This document shows positions 38,195 through 46,922 of a stretch of DNA of 64,000 nt, in pieces (within the stretch, counting starts at the first letter, position 1; each line of letters starts with the position of its first letter). The DNA comes from Ilyomonas sp963847085 (GTDB lineage: Bacteria > Bacteroidota > Bacteroidia > Chitinophagales > Chitinophagaceae). A model generated the notes under the pieces. The model ran no database searches. It was not told the DNA's origin and saw nothing but the letters and a program-made list of their open reading frames with translations. The stretch lies in the NCBI GenBank assembly GCA_963847085.1, contig CAWJYO010000009.1, positions 496,001 to 560,000 of the forward strand, given 5' to 3'. The position numbers and the translations under genes are program-made.

Positions 38195-39025
38195 ATGGAA
38201 TTAAATTTAGGTTTTAGTCCTTGTCCTAACGATACGTTTATTTTTGATGCGTTAGTAAACAAAAAAATTGATACCGCAGGCATTGATTTTATTGTGCATT
38301 TGGAAGATGTGCAAACACTGAACAATTGGGCACGACAAAAAAAATTAGATATCTCCAAAATCAGCTATGGCGTACTGCCATTGGTTTTGAACGAATACAT
38401 TGTGTTGAACAGCGGTGGCGCATTGGGCAAAGGTGTGGGTCCATTATTGATTGCAAAAAAGGAGATACCCGATGTGCAGCACAAAGATTTTAGAGTTGCT
38501 ATTCCGGGCGATAACACCACGGCTCACATGCTGTTTTCATTGGCGTTTCCCGACATCTGGCGCAAAAATTTTTTAGTGTTCAATCAAATTGAAAATGCAG
38601 TGTTGGATGATGTAGTTGATGCTGGTGTTATCATTCATGAAAATCGGTTTACTTACCAGCAAAAAGGCTTAATAAAGCTGATGGATTTAGGCAAGTATTG
38701 GGAAGATACAACTGGTGTTGCCATACCGTTGGGCGGCATTGTAATGAAGCGTTCATTGGATGAAGATGTAATCAGGAAAGTAGATGAATTGATAAAGCAA
38801 AGTGTGGAATATGCGTTCGCTCATCATCATGAAGAGTTGTCATCTTACGTAAAGCAACATGCGCAGGAAATGGATGAAGATGTAATGCGGCAGCACATCA
38901 ATTTATACGTGAATGAATATTCTATTGCATTGGGTGGCAAGGGCAAAGCAGCCGTTGCCAAACTACTCGAAGTGTATGATGGCATCAATCCTGTGGAAGC
39001 CTCGTATATGCCGTTGTTTGCGTAG
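38195..39025 (+). CDS. mqnD: 1,4-dihydroxy-6-naphthoate synthase
   Basis: MqnD converts cyclic dehypoxanthinyl futalosine to 1,4-dihydroxy-6-naphthoate, the last unique step before prenylation in the futalosine menaquinone pathway. The 276-residue protein has the periplasmic-binding-protein-like fold used by this enzyme. The opening is LNLGFSPCPNDTFIFDAL, followed by ISKISYGVLPLVLNEYIVL, GKGVGPLLIA and a VAIPGDNTTAHMLF stretch. The ATG at 38195 is chosen over the in-frame TTG at 38189. With mqnB it shows that this organism uses the futalosine route rather than MenB-type synthesis. Confidence 0.93.
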   Translation: MELNLGFSPCPNDTFIFDALVNKKIDTAGIDFIVHLEDVQTLNNWARQKKLDISKISYGVLPLVLNEYIVLNSGGALGKGVGPLLIAKKEIPDVQHKDFRVAIPGDNTTAHMLFSLAFPDIWRKNFLVFNQIENAVLDDVVDAGVIIHENRFTYQQKGLIKLMDLGKYWEDTTGVAIPLGGIVMKRSLDEDVIRKVDELIKQSVEYAFAHHHEELSSYVKQHAQEMDEDVMRQHINLYVNEYSIALGGKGKAAVAKLLEVYDGINPVEASYMPLFA

Positions 39026-39040
39026 TAAGAACATTTGTTT

Positions 39041-39895
39041 TTATTCATTTTTCTTTAGTAACGGAGTGATAAATTGATTGAATAAAAAACTTGCGGTTGC
39101 ATTGGTGAAAGTCTTGCTGCGTAAGTGTTTCACCCATTGAATGTACCAGCCAGCATTGGTTAAAAACACTTCATCGGCGTCTAAAATATCTTCGATTGTA
39201 AGTGTTGTTTCTTCACATATTAATCCGGCATTTTTTATACACGATAACAAATGATTTCTTACTACACCTGCAATACAACCTTCAGGTAAAGCAGGAGTTT
39301 TGATGACGTTGTCTTTCACTACAAATACATTTGATGTGGTTGCTTCCGCAATCCGCTGGTTGCAATTCAAAATAAGCGCATCATTTATGTTTTTGGTTTT
39401 GCACCATTTTATTGCCATTGCATAAGGCAGGTAATTGTTTGTTTTTATGGAGGAAAATAAATCGGCTGATTTGCGCGCATCTTCAAAAATATCAATCACC
39501 AATCCTTCTTCATTAAAGATGGGAAATTGTTGCAACGACCAGCTTTGAATGATGAAGTTTGTTTGATTATCCGCATCGTGCAAATTTCCATCGCCGCGAA
39601 ATATAGTAAGCCTTATTCGTGCTAACTGTTGATGGTTGTTTTGTTTTGCAAGAATTTGTATTTGTTGTAATAAATAATCTTGAGTAAAAAAGTTCGGCAC
39701 ATCAAACTGCAGGATTTTTAATGACGAAAACAAACGTTGCCAATGCAAGTGTTGCAGAATGATGTTGCCATCAATCAATTTCATCGTTTCAAAACAGCCA
39801 TCGCCATAGCGAAATGAACGGTTGTTGGCTGTGATGATGGGCGTATTATCAGCAACCAATTTGCCGTTGTGAATGAGATAGGATGAAGCAAACAT
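39041..39895 (-). CDS. class IV PLP aminotransferase (aminodeoxychorismate lyase/BCAT-like)
   Basis: The start is set at 39895 (MFASSYLIHNGKLV), giving 284 residues. The family motif FRYGDGCFETMKL and the PLP-phosphate region with PEGCIAGVVRNHLL are present. Class IV members include 4-amino-4-deoxychorismate lyase (PabC), D-amino-acid and branched-chain aminotransferases. The short length and the single-gene setting favour a PabC-like lyase, but this is uncertain. It is convergent with mqnD and divergent from the large operon at 40012. Confidence 0.85.
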   Translation of the reverse strand: MFASSYLIHNGKLVADNTPIITANNRSFRYGDGCFETMKLIDGNIILQHLHWQRLFSSLKILQFDVPNFFTQDYLLQQIQILAKQNNHQQLARIRLTIFRGDGNLHDADNQTNFIIQSWSLQQFPIFNEEGLVIDIFEDARKSADLFSSIKTNNYLPYAMAIKWCKTKNINDALILNCNQRIAEATTSNVFVVKDNVIKTPALPEGCIAGVVRNHLLSCIKNAGLICEETTLTIEDILDADEVFLTNAGWYIQWVKHLRSKTFTNATASFLFNQFITPLLKKNE

Positions 39896-40011
39896 ATTCT
39901 TCTTTGTAAACGTTAGTTGCCATGCAAAGAAACAACACGGCAAACTTGTTCTCCTTTATAATTTTCTTTTTAGTGTCAAAAAGCTCTTTTATTTTTAGCG
40001 AAAGTTTTTTG

Positions 40012-41283
40012 ATGAACAAATTCTTTTGCATTTGCCTTTTGTTCTTGTTTGCTAACTGCAATGACGGCAATAAAAAAGAAAAAACACAAGTGTTTGCTGA
40101 ACCACACATTGAAAGGATCAATTTTTTTATGGAAGTGTCGGGCAGCATGGCAGGTTATCTGAAAGGTTCAACCGACTTCGTTAAAACCATTCCCAATCTT
40201 TTAATTGCTATCGAGAAGAATGTTGACTCTGGTAAATTAAAGATTCATAACTATTACATTGCCGATTCGGTAACGCCATTTAAAGGCACAACGGAAGATT
40301 TTATTTATGCCCTTTCCACGCAGCATCCGGCTAAGGAGAAAAGCTCTGAAATGCAAAATATCTTTCGCATGATTGCTGATAAAACCGACTCCAACGATAT
40401 TTCCATGTTTGTGTCCGACTGCATTTTATCTTACTCTGATAAAGACATTGCCAATAATCGTGAAATCAATAGGGACAAGGCGGAAGGTGGGTTAAAGCCT
40501 TTTATCACCAGCGCCTTTAATAATCTTCAAAAAAAGAACGATATGTGCGCTTCGCTATATGGTTTTAACTCTGACTTCGATGGCATTTATTACACATATC
40601 AGAATGGTAAAATTCCCATCAAAAAAGGAGAAGTAATCCGACCTTATTATTTGTGGGTAATTGGCAACCGGAAACTGCTTACAAAATTTGATGATCAACT
40701 GTACAAAATAGAAAGCTTTAAGCCGGATATAGCCATGAATTTCGGCATCTTTGATAACCCGGTATCAGGTTATGACATTTTTTTCAAGTATAAAAAAAGC
40801 GGTACCTGGGAGCCTGATGCCAAAACAATAAGCGATGCCCGCATCTCTAAAAAAACACCGGCAGTTGTTGCTATTGGTGTTGATTTATCAACCGTGCCGC
40901 CGTATGCAAAAGACACGGCTTACCTGCATCAGAATTTGCAATTAAACAAAGGCGATGCTGATTTTAAAATTGTTAGTATCGTGCCTGCAAATGCTGTAAA
41001 CAAAAGCGATTTGAAAAAAAATGAAATGGATGATCTGGCAAAGTCAACGCATATTTTTACAATTGAGATAGATGATTTGTACAAACCAAAAGCGGACCTG
41101 CAAATCAGTTTGCCCTTACAATACGATACTTCTTACAGAAAGCTTTCTATAATGGACGACCGCAAAAAAGCTGATATCTCAGGAAAGACGTTTGCTTTTG
41201 AATATTTAGTAGATGGCGTAAGAGCGGCGTATCAAAACCCGAATCAAAACTTTATCACCATTTCCATACCCGTAAAGAAGTAA
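40012..41283 (+). CDS. operon gene A: envelope lipoprotein with VWA-like MIDAS-type start
   Basis: The start is set at 40012 (MNKFFCICLLFLFANCNDG), giving a 423-residue lipoprotein with Cys16 as the likely lipid site; the earlier in-frame ATG at 39922 overlaps the divergent gene's leader. Residues 36-48 (INFFMEVSGSMAGYL) mirror the first strand and metal loop of von Willebrand A domains, with Glu instead of the first Asp of DxSxS. A later strand (ISMFVSDCILSYS) could supply the other metal ligand. The C-terminal third is beta-rich. It is the first gene of a seven-gene operon with a 2-base gap to the next. It probably sits in the periplasm or outer leaflet and contacts the membrane partners. 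Function unknown. Confidence 0.7.
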   Translation: MNKFFCICLLFLFANCNDGNKKEKTQVFAEPHIERINFFMEVSGSMAGYLKGSTDFVKTIPNLLIAIEKNVDSGKLKIHNYYIADSVTPFKGTTEDFIYALSTQHPAKEKSSEMQNIFRMIADKTDSNDISMFVSDCILSYSDKDIANNREINRDKAEGGLKPFITSAFNNLQKKNDMCASLYGFNSDFDGIYYTYQNGKIPIKKGEVIRPYYLWVIGNRKLLTKFDDQLYKIESFKPDIAMNFGIFDNPVSGYDIFFKYKKSGTWEPDAKTISDARISKKTPAVVAIGVDLSTVPPYAKDTAYLHQNLQLNKGDADFKIVSIVPANAVNKSDLKKNEMDDLAKSTHIFTIEIDDLYKPKADLQISLPLQYDTSYRKLSIMDDRKKADISGKTFAFEYLVDGVRAAYQNPNQNFITISIPVKK

Positions 41284-41285
41284 TC

Positions 41286-41657
41286 ATGTTTAAGTTTATC
41301 TATGAATTATTCTGTGGAAAAAATGCCGACCCGATTTATGCTACCGATGTTTACCCTTCGGTTGGTTTGTTCACACTCATTTTTGCTTTTGTTTTTGCCC
41401 TTATTTTTTATTTGGCATTAGGAAGATGGAAGCCGGTATGGGACAAATTTTCGCACTGGATTATTACGCTTATCATCCTGTTAGTCGTGGCTTTTTACTT
41501 TGCTTTAAGCCAGGCAAAAGGAGCCACCGGAGAAGACGCCGATGCCTTTATGTATAAGTTTTCATTGGTAAACGATTTGCTGGCAACCATTTACTTTTTC
41601 ATCTTTTCAATCCTGCTGAAAAAGGCATCCATTTTTGCAAAGCGAACTCCATTTTAA
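41286..41657 (+). CDS. operon gene B: small three-helix membrane protein
   Basis: This 123-residue protein has three hydrophobic helices: GLFTLIFAFVFALIFYLAL, WIITLIILLVVAFYFAL and LLATIYFFIFSILLK. Short charged loops separate them and the C-terminus is basic (FAKRTPF). No family is recognised. It starts 2 bases after gene A and ends 21 before the tubulin-like gene, so it is almost surely cotranslated with them and may serve as a membrane anchor. Confidence 0.65.
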   Translation: MFKFIYELFCGKNADPIYATDVYPSVGLFTLIFAFVFALIFYLALGRWKPVWDKFSHWIITLIILLVVAFYFALSQAKGATGEDADAFMYKFSLVNDLLATIYFFIFSILLKKASIFAKRTPF

Positions 41658-41678
41658 GACAGTTTAATTAACGAAAAA

Positions 41679-43193
41679 ATGACAAGAAATGTTTATGTTT
41701 TTGGTATCGGTGGCACCGGTGCCAGAATCATTCGCTCGCTTACAATGTTGCTGGCTTCCGGCGTTACGCTTCCGGATACAAACAAGATAATTCCCATCAT
41801 TATAGATGTGGATGCAAAAAATGCCGATACCGCAAGAACCTTGAAAGCATTGGATGATTATAAGCTCATCAGAGAGCGTGGCTATGGCAACCGTGAGGAT
41901 GTAAAAGATGGTTTCTTTAATGCGAACCTGAATACGCTTAGTTCGGTAAAACCGGAAAACGGAACCACCGGAAAATTAGATGATTCGTTCCAGTTGCAGT
42001 TTGAAAACTTAGAGACTTCTTTTATAAAATATATTGATCCGAAAGAGGAACTGGCGGGTGACATAACGATGGATTTATTGGAAGCGCTCTACGATAATAC
42101 GCCGGCAGGTCATGAAAATTTTAGTCATACCGAACTAAACCTTCGGCTTGACCTGGGTTTTAAAGGAAACCCGAATATTGGTAGCGTGGTATTTAATAAT
42201 TTAGCCAATACCAAAGAGTTTCAGTTTGTATTAAAAAGCATTGGCGATAACGACCGCATATTCATTATCAGTTCTATTTTCGGTGGCACCGGTTCGTCGG
42301 GTTTTCCGCAGTTGGTGCGCCTGTTGCAGGAAGATGAACACATCCAAAACAATAAGTTTGGTGCGCTTACCGTAATGCCTTATTTTAATGTAACCGACAA
42401 CAAGCAAAGTGCAATTAATTCAGATCGTTTTAATTCTAAAACCGAAGCTGCATTAACGTATTACGCAAAATATCTGAAAGGAAAAATCAACTGTTTTTAC
42501 CAGCTTTGGGATAAACCTTTAAAGCAGTATGAAAACAAAGAAGGCGGCGAAGAACAACAGAACAACGCGCATTTAATAGAATTGATTGGCGCTACGGCAA
42601 TTATTGATTTTGCCAACAAAACCGAAGGTTCGATAAAGACCAAAGACAAGACAGAATATTTTGATTTTGGTATTCAGCACGAAGACCAGGTTATTGACAT
42701 CAGGCATTTTTACGACACTACACGAAAGAACATCATGTATCCGCTCACCTTGTTCACGTATGCCATGAAGTTATACCTTGAAAAAATACCCGCTTTTAAA
42801 GGCGAAGCTTTTTATAAAGAATTGGATTTGAGAGATAAAATTTCATCCGATCCTTTTTATCAAAGCCTTACGGTTTTTTTTGAACGGCATTACAAACAAT
42901 GGCTGAAAGAGATGATGGATAATGAAAGAAAGTTTCAGCCTTTTAATGTTGATTTAGACCTCAATTCATTGGTTCGGGAAAAACAGATTGAAGTAAAAAA
43001 AGTAATGGGCATTGTAACAAATGGTGGCATCACCGATGCGTTTTTAAAAGAGAAATTGGGCAAGCTGGAAGATGACTTGAAAAAGAAGATTCCAGAGAAT
43101 GAAAAGGAAAAAAGGTTCCTGAAACTGTTGAACGAAATATCGTTGGAATGCTTTAAAAAGCTGGAAGATTTGCCATCGAAAAAAGATTGGTAG
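41679..43193 (+). CDS. operon gene C: tubulin/FtsZ-superfamily GTPase-like protein
   Basis: This 504-residue protein has the tubulin-like domain layout. The N-terminal nucleotide loop is VYVFGIGGTGARIIRSL (residues 5-21), a second strand leads to IIIDVDAKNAD, and a glycine-rich IFGGTGSSGFPQL (about residues 199-211) matches the tubulin GGGTGSG signature. The C-terminal third is helical and charged (EKLGKLEDDLKKKIPENEKE), unlike FtsZ's linker. It matches what is annotated as 'tubulin-like domain' protein rather than FtsZ. By analogy it would bind GTP and may polymerise. Genes B and D flank it, with a 126-base gap to D. Confidence 0.82.
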   Translation: MTRNVYVFGIGGTGARIIRSLTMLLASGVTLPDTNKIIPIIIDVDAKNADTARTLKALDDYKLIRERGYGNREDVKDGFFNANLNTLSSVKPENGTTGKLDDSFQLQFENLETSFIKYIDPKEELAGDITMDLLEALYDNTPAGHENFSHTELNLRLDLGFKGNPNIGSVVFNNLANTKEFQFVLKSIGDNDRIFIISSIFGGTGSSGFPQLVRLLQEDEHIQNNKFGALTVMPYFNVTDNKQSAINSDRFNSKTEAALTYYAKYLKGKINCFYQLWDKPLKQYENKEGGEEQQNNAHLIELIGATAIIDFANKTEGSIKTKDKTEYFDFGIQHEDQVIDIRHFYDTTRKNIMYPLTLFTYAMKLYLEKIPAFKGEAFYKELDLRDKISSDPFYQSLTVFFERHYKQWLKEMMDNERKFQPFNVDLDLNSLVREKQIEVKKVMGIVTNGGITDAFLKEKLGKLEDDLKKKIPENEKEKRFLKLLNEISLECFKKLEDLPSKKDW

Positions 43194-43288
43194 ATAGCAG
43201 CGATTATCCGTCAGCTATCAGCGGTCGGTCAATACTAAATATTTTTTATTTCTTCTGATAGCTGAGTGCTGTAAGCTGATCGCTTATC
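43194..43288. repeat. hairpin-forming AGCTATCAG repeat between the tubulin-like and actin-like genes
   Basis: AGCTATCAG (43213-43221) pairs perfectly with CTGATAGCT (43255-43263), and flanking GATAGCAGCGAT / CTGATCGCTTATC extend the stem imperfectly. It is the only sizeable gap inside the seven-gene operon and could tune expression of the downstream genes. The motif is of the same AGCT-rich type that flanks cysK. Confidence 0.6.
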
Positions 43289-43319
43289 AATTTGATTTTT
43301 ACTCCAAACATTTTATCTC

Positions 43320-46300
43320 ATGACACCGCATATTTTCAGAAAATATCCTGGCTATAATCCGAATGAAATTAAAGACTGGACGCCGAGCAAAGTGATTGAT
43401 ACAACTAACTTTGATGTTGAGAATATTGTTACGTCAAAAGGTTCATCAAAAGCAGGAACATCTATACCATCGCCATTGGCGCGTATGGAGTTGTTTGATA
43501 CGGCTTTTCACATCGTTGCTTCCGACAAAGCAAGCCTAAAAGGAAGAACCATTTATCACCAGTTGGTGTCTGATTGCTTAGACATACTGCAACTGATTTT
43601 CAACATTAAAAATGCCGATATTGGTTTGGGTAAAAAGTTGTGGTTCAAAGAGTGGAAAGTAAGAGAAAACATAGATAAGCTAAAAGCAAAAGGCACTTCG
43701 CACCCGAATTATATTTTAGGGAAATCGCTTGACCAAATTTTTTCCGACAGAATTAATCCGCGCTTTACTGGCGTGGATAGCATCTTTCTTATTTTCTACG
43801 AAAACAAACTGCTGGGCGGTACTTCTCCACTCACTTTGTTTTTCACTAGTCCCAATTGGAGCCGCTACATAAAAGAGATTCGCAACATACCGCAAAGCTC
43901 CGATGGCGATGTGTTTTTTGATGATGATTACAAAGCTTTGTTTGAACGCGACAAAGTGTTTGTTGAATATGTATATAAACTGTTGCTGCAAAATAAAGAT
44001 GCCTTCGACAAAGCCGAAGGATTCAGGAGTTATATCAATAAAACGGTGGATACGCATTTCTCGGGTTGGCGAAATGAATTTGCCGAATTTCAGGCCGCTA
44101 CCAGCAATACAAGTGAAGGTATTGTGAACCTGATGGATGCCGATTATGATAAAGTGCTTACCAATGTAGAGAACAAATACCTGACGATTAACGGGCTTTA
44201 TTTTTATCATCAGCAGGAAGGAAAGGAAAAGGAAAAAATAAAGAATGTAAGTGATTTTGTCATTCGCGCCAGCACTACCAAATACAGCCGTCAGAAGAAT
44301 GAAAAAGGCGAAGAACAAATAGTGTATCCACCACTTGTATTGGTAGATGGCATGAATTACAGCGGCGATTATATGGAACGAAATTCACCCTGGAGTTCAA
44401 ACACCAAAATCCGCGACTGGTATCACATCAATGTGCCGTTGTATGAGCGCAAACTGCCGCAAGGCAATTCGCAATCCATCACTTACCCGTTTGTAACAAC
44501 CGATGATTTTCTCGAAAATTTTCTCGTAGAAATGCCGTTCAATATAAATAAGCCAAAATTTTATACCGGCTTCAGCGGCGATTTTAGATACCTGTTGCCG
44601 ATAAAAAAAGAATACTTCAATTTTTTTTCCCTTGCCGAATTAAAAACCAATTTAAGCATCACCATTGATGATACGAGCCAGGTGAAAGTAAATCTGAAAG
44701 TGCCTGTTAAAAGCAGGAAAGGCGTGCCTGATATTTTGTTTTCCCGAACTTATAGCAAAGCCAAAGGAACCGTAGTTGAATGCCGCTCCGATATTGGTAT
44801 TTATCCATTTTACCAGGTTGCCGACAGCGACCTGAACGATTACACAATTTTGCTGGCAAACCGCATTGAGCGTGATAAAAATAAAGAAGAACTGGCGTTG
44901 CATTTCTTCTCGTTGAAAAATTTCGCAGCCGATGAGATGCATCTTGAAAACAGCCCGCTTGTTCGTTCGGTGTTTGACAGCGGCGCTACAGCCACTTCCA
45001 AATATTACCGGCTGAAAATGGCTTTTGATTTTATGGAAATGACGTATCATTTTGATGATATTGGCAGCCAGTGCCGTGGTTTGATTTTGCCCGATTTTTC
45101 GAGCCGGACTTATAACAAAGGCAACATGATAAAATCGTTCACGTTTGCCTTAGATTTTGGTACATCAAACACACACATTGCCTGGATGGAAAATGGCGAA
45201 GCCCTGCCACGACCATTTGAAATAGAACCTGCCGACCAGCAAATGGTATTGCTGAACGAGCCCTTGAACACAACCGATTTAAGTAACAAGTATGCAGCTT
45301 ACGGACGCTTTCCAGAAATAGACCTCATCTTACGCAGGGAATTTTTACCTGCTGTCATTACCTCAAAAGACAATGCTGATGTTTCTTTTCCTTTCAAAAC
45401 TGCCTCTTGCGAAGTCATAGATTTTAGCAATACGGAAAAATCAAAAGCCGATTTATTCAGCCATATTAATGTGGGTTATTACATAGATAAAGAAGAAAAA
45501 AAGGGAAACGTTATTTATACCACCAACTTAAAATGGCTGCTCGAAAACAATAACGATGATACCAACAAAAGCCGTGTAAAACTTTTTCTTCAGCAGCTGT
45601 TCTGGCAGATAAAAACTAAGGCGATTTTAAATAACGGAAAGTTATCTGATTTAAAAGTGGTTTGGTCGGTTCCCTTAAGTATGGGGCGTGGCAACAGAAC
45701 TACGCTGCAGGCTGTGTTGCGCGATGCGTTTACAGCCGTATTTAATAACAGCGGCGCGGTGCTTGAAAACCCGATTCCCGAATCGGTAGCTCCTTATTTT
45801 TATTTAACCAAATCGGGCACCGGCATTCAGGATATTGCCAATGCCATTAACATAGATATTGGTGGCGGCACATCAGATGTGATGATGTTTATGGAATCGG
45901 CAGGCGCAAGCCGAACCGATAAATATGTAACTACTTCGTTCCGCTTTGCCGGTAGCGATTTGTGGGGCAGTGGCTATAAAGGAAAGTTGAAAGACAATGG
46001 TTTTATCAGGAACTATCTGGCATACCAAAAAGCCAATAACATAAACCCGGCAGAAGAAATAAAATATTTTAACAACGGTAAAGAAGATGGCAACCTGAAT
46101 GCCGATGATGTCATCAGTTTATTGTTCAAATACGATAACAAATTCCGCTTCAGCGATTCAATTACCATTGGCAATCCGAATCTTTCCCTGTTGTTGTATT
46201 TGCACTTCAGCGCAATTATATATCATGTGGTGCAAATTATTGAAGCCAAGAAATATCCGTTGCCAAGATATTTATCTTTCACAGGTAAGGGAAGCCAGTA

Positions 46301-46910
46301 CATTAAGCTGATGTGTGGCGGCGATGAATCGGAATTGGAAGCATTTACCAAACTGCTGATCAGAACATATACCGAACTGCCGTTGCAAAGCAGTTTTAAA
46401 ATACATCTCAATTCCAATCCAAAAGAAATTACGGCAAATGGTTCGGTGTTGTATTCTTTATCCGGCAACGAAGAAAAACAAAAGTACCAGGGTAACTTCG
46501 AGTTTGTTCATGCCGGTTTTAACCCGAAAACTTCTGCCGGTATCGCAGAGCGATTAGTGAGCGAAGACAAGAAATTTTTAATTGCCGATACGCTCGACAT
46601 TAATAGTCCGTTGAATGTGGCAGTGTTGAATAACGTGAATCTGTTTTTAGAAAAAACACTAACCAGCCGAAGCATTATTGACTTTTTGAACGACTTTAAA
46701 ATCAAGAATTTAAAAACGGCGTATGATACGCTGAAATGGAATGGCGACATTGACAATGGTGAAGGATTGGTTTATGATAGTTACCGGAAAGTGCTGAATA
46801 ACCTGCGCAATGGAGAGAAAGAAAACCAGTTGCCTGAATCGCTGTTTTTCTTCGCTTTAAAAGATGCACTTTACCAGTTATCCAAACTAATTACCGATAC
46901 CAAAAACTAA
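43320..46910 (+). CDS. operon gene D: large protein with C-terminal actin/Hsp70-type ATPase
   Basis: This 1196-residue protein is the longest intact gene in the window. The first 600 residues match nothing I recognise. From about residue 604 the actin/Hsp70 fold is clear: phosphate-1 motif FALDFGTSNTHIAWM, phosphate-2 motif INIDIGGGTSDVMMF (about 842-856), and the adenosine motif LSFTGKGSQYIKLM (about 984-997). The segment between, with VVWSVPLSMGRGNRT, is also Hsp70-like. No J-protein or nucleotide exchange factor is nearby. It probably binds ATP and may drive remodelling or polymerise with gene C. Possible relation to the SrfB family should be tested by profile search. Confidence 0.75.
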   Translation: MTPHIFRKYPGYNPNEIKDWTPSKVIDTTNFDVENIVTSKGSSKAGTSIPSPLARMELFDTAFHIVASDKASLKGRTIYHQLVSDCLDILQLIFNIKNADIGLGKKLWFKEWKVRENIDKLKAKGTSHPNYILGKSLDQIFSDRINPRFTGVDSIFLIFYENKLLGGTSPLTLFFTSPNWSRYIKEIRNIPQSSDGDVFFDDDYKALFERDKVFVEYVYKLLLQNKDAFDKAEGFRSYINKTVDTHFSGWRNEFAEFQAATSNTSEGIVNLMDADYDKVLTNVENKYLTINGLYFYHQQEGKEKEKIKNVSDFVIRASTTKYSRQKNEKGEEQIVYPPLVLVDGMNYSGDYMERNSPWSSNTKIRDWYHINVPLYERKLPQGNSQSITYPFVTTDDFLENFLVEMPFNINKPKFYTGFSGDFRYLLPIKKEYFNFFSLAELKTNLSITIDDTSQVKVNLKVPVKSRKGVPDILFSRTYSKAKGTVVECRSDIGIYPFYQVADSDLNDYTILLANRIERDKNKEELALHFFSLKNFAADEMHLENSPLVRSVFDSGATATSKYYRLKMAFDFMEMTYHFDDIGSQCRGLILPDFSSRTYNKGNMIKSFTFALDFGTSNTHIAWMENGEALPRPFEIEPADQQMVLLNEPLNTTDLSNKYAAYGRFPEIDLILRREFLPAVITSKDNADVSFPFKTASCEVIDFSNTEKSKADLFSHINVGYYIDKEEKKGNVIYTTNLKWLLENNNDDTNKSRVKLFLQQLFWQIKTKAILNNGKLSDLKVVWSVPLSMGRGNRTTLQAVLRDAFTAVFNNSGAVLENPIPESVAPYFYLTKSGTGIQDIANAINIDIGGGTSDVMMFMESAGASRTDKYVTTSFRFAGSDLWGSGYKGKLKDNGFIRNYLAYQKANNINPAEEIKYFNNGKEDGNLNADDVISLLFKYDNKFRFSDSITIGNPNLSLLLYLHFSAIIYHVVQIIEAKKYPLPRYLSFTGKGSQYIKLMCGGDESELEAFTKLLIRTYTELPLQSSFKIHLNSNPKEITANGSVLYSLSGNEEKQKYQGNFEFVHAGFNPKTSAGIAERLVSEDKKFLIADTLDINSPLNVAVLNNVNLFLEKTLTSRSIIDFLNDFKIKNLKTAYDTLKWNGDIDNGEGLVYDSYRKVLNNLRNGEKENQLPESLFFFALKDALYQLSKLITDTKN

Positions 46911-46922
46911 AACGACTGCGAC

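Noticed and set aside
43716..44318. 200-codon minus-strand ORF opposite operon gene D
   Set aside because: Hydrophobic shadow frame of an intact 1196-codon gene; no promoter or partner genes on that strand.
41679..46910. TubZ/ParM-like plasmid segregation or phage spindle module
   Set aside because: No replication, integrase, centromere-like iterons or phage structural genes are nearby, and the neighbours are membrane proteins and housekeeping genes.
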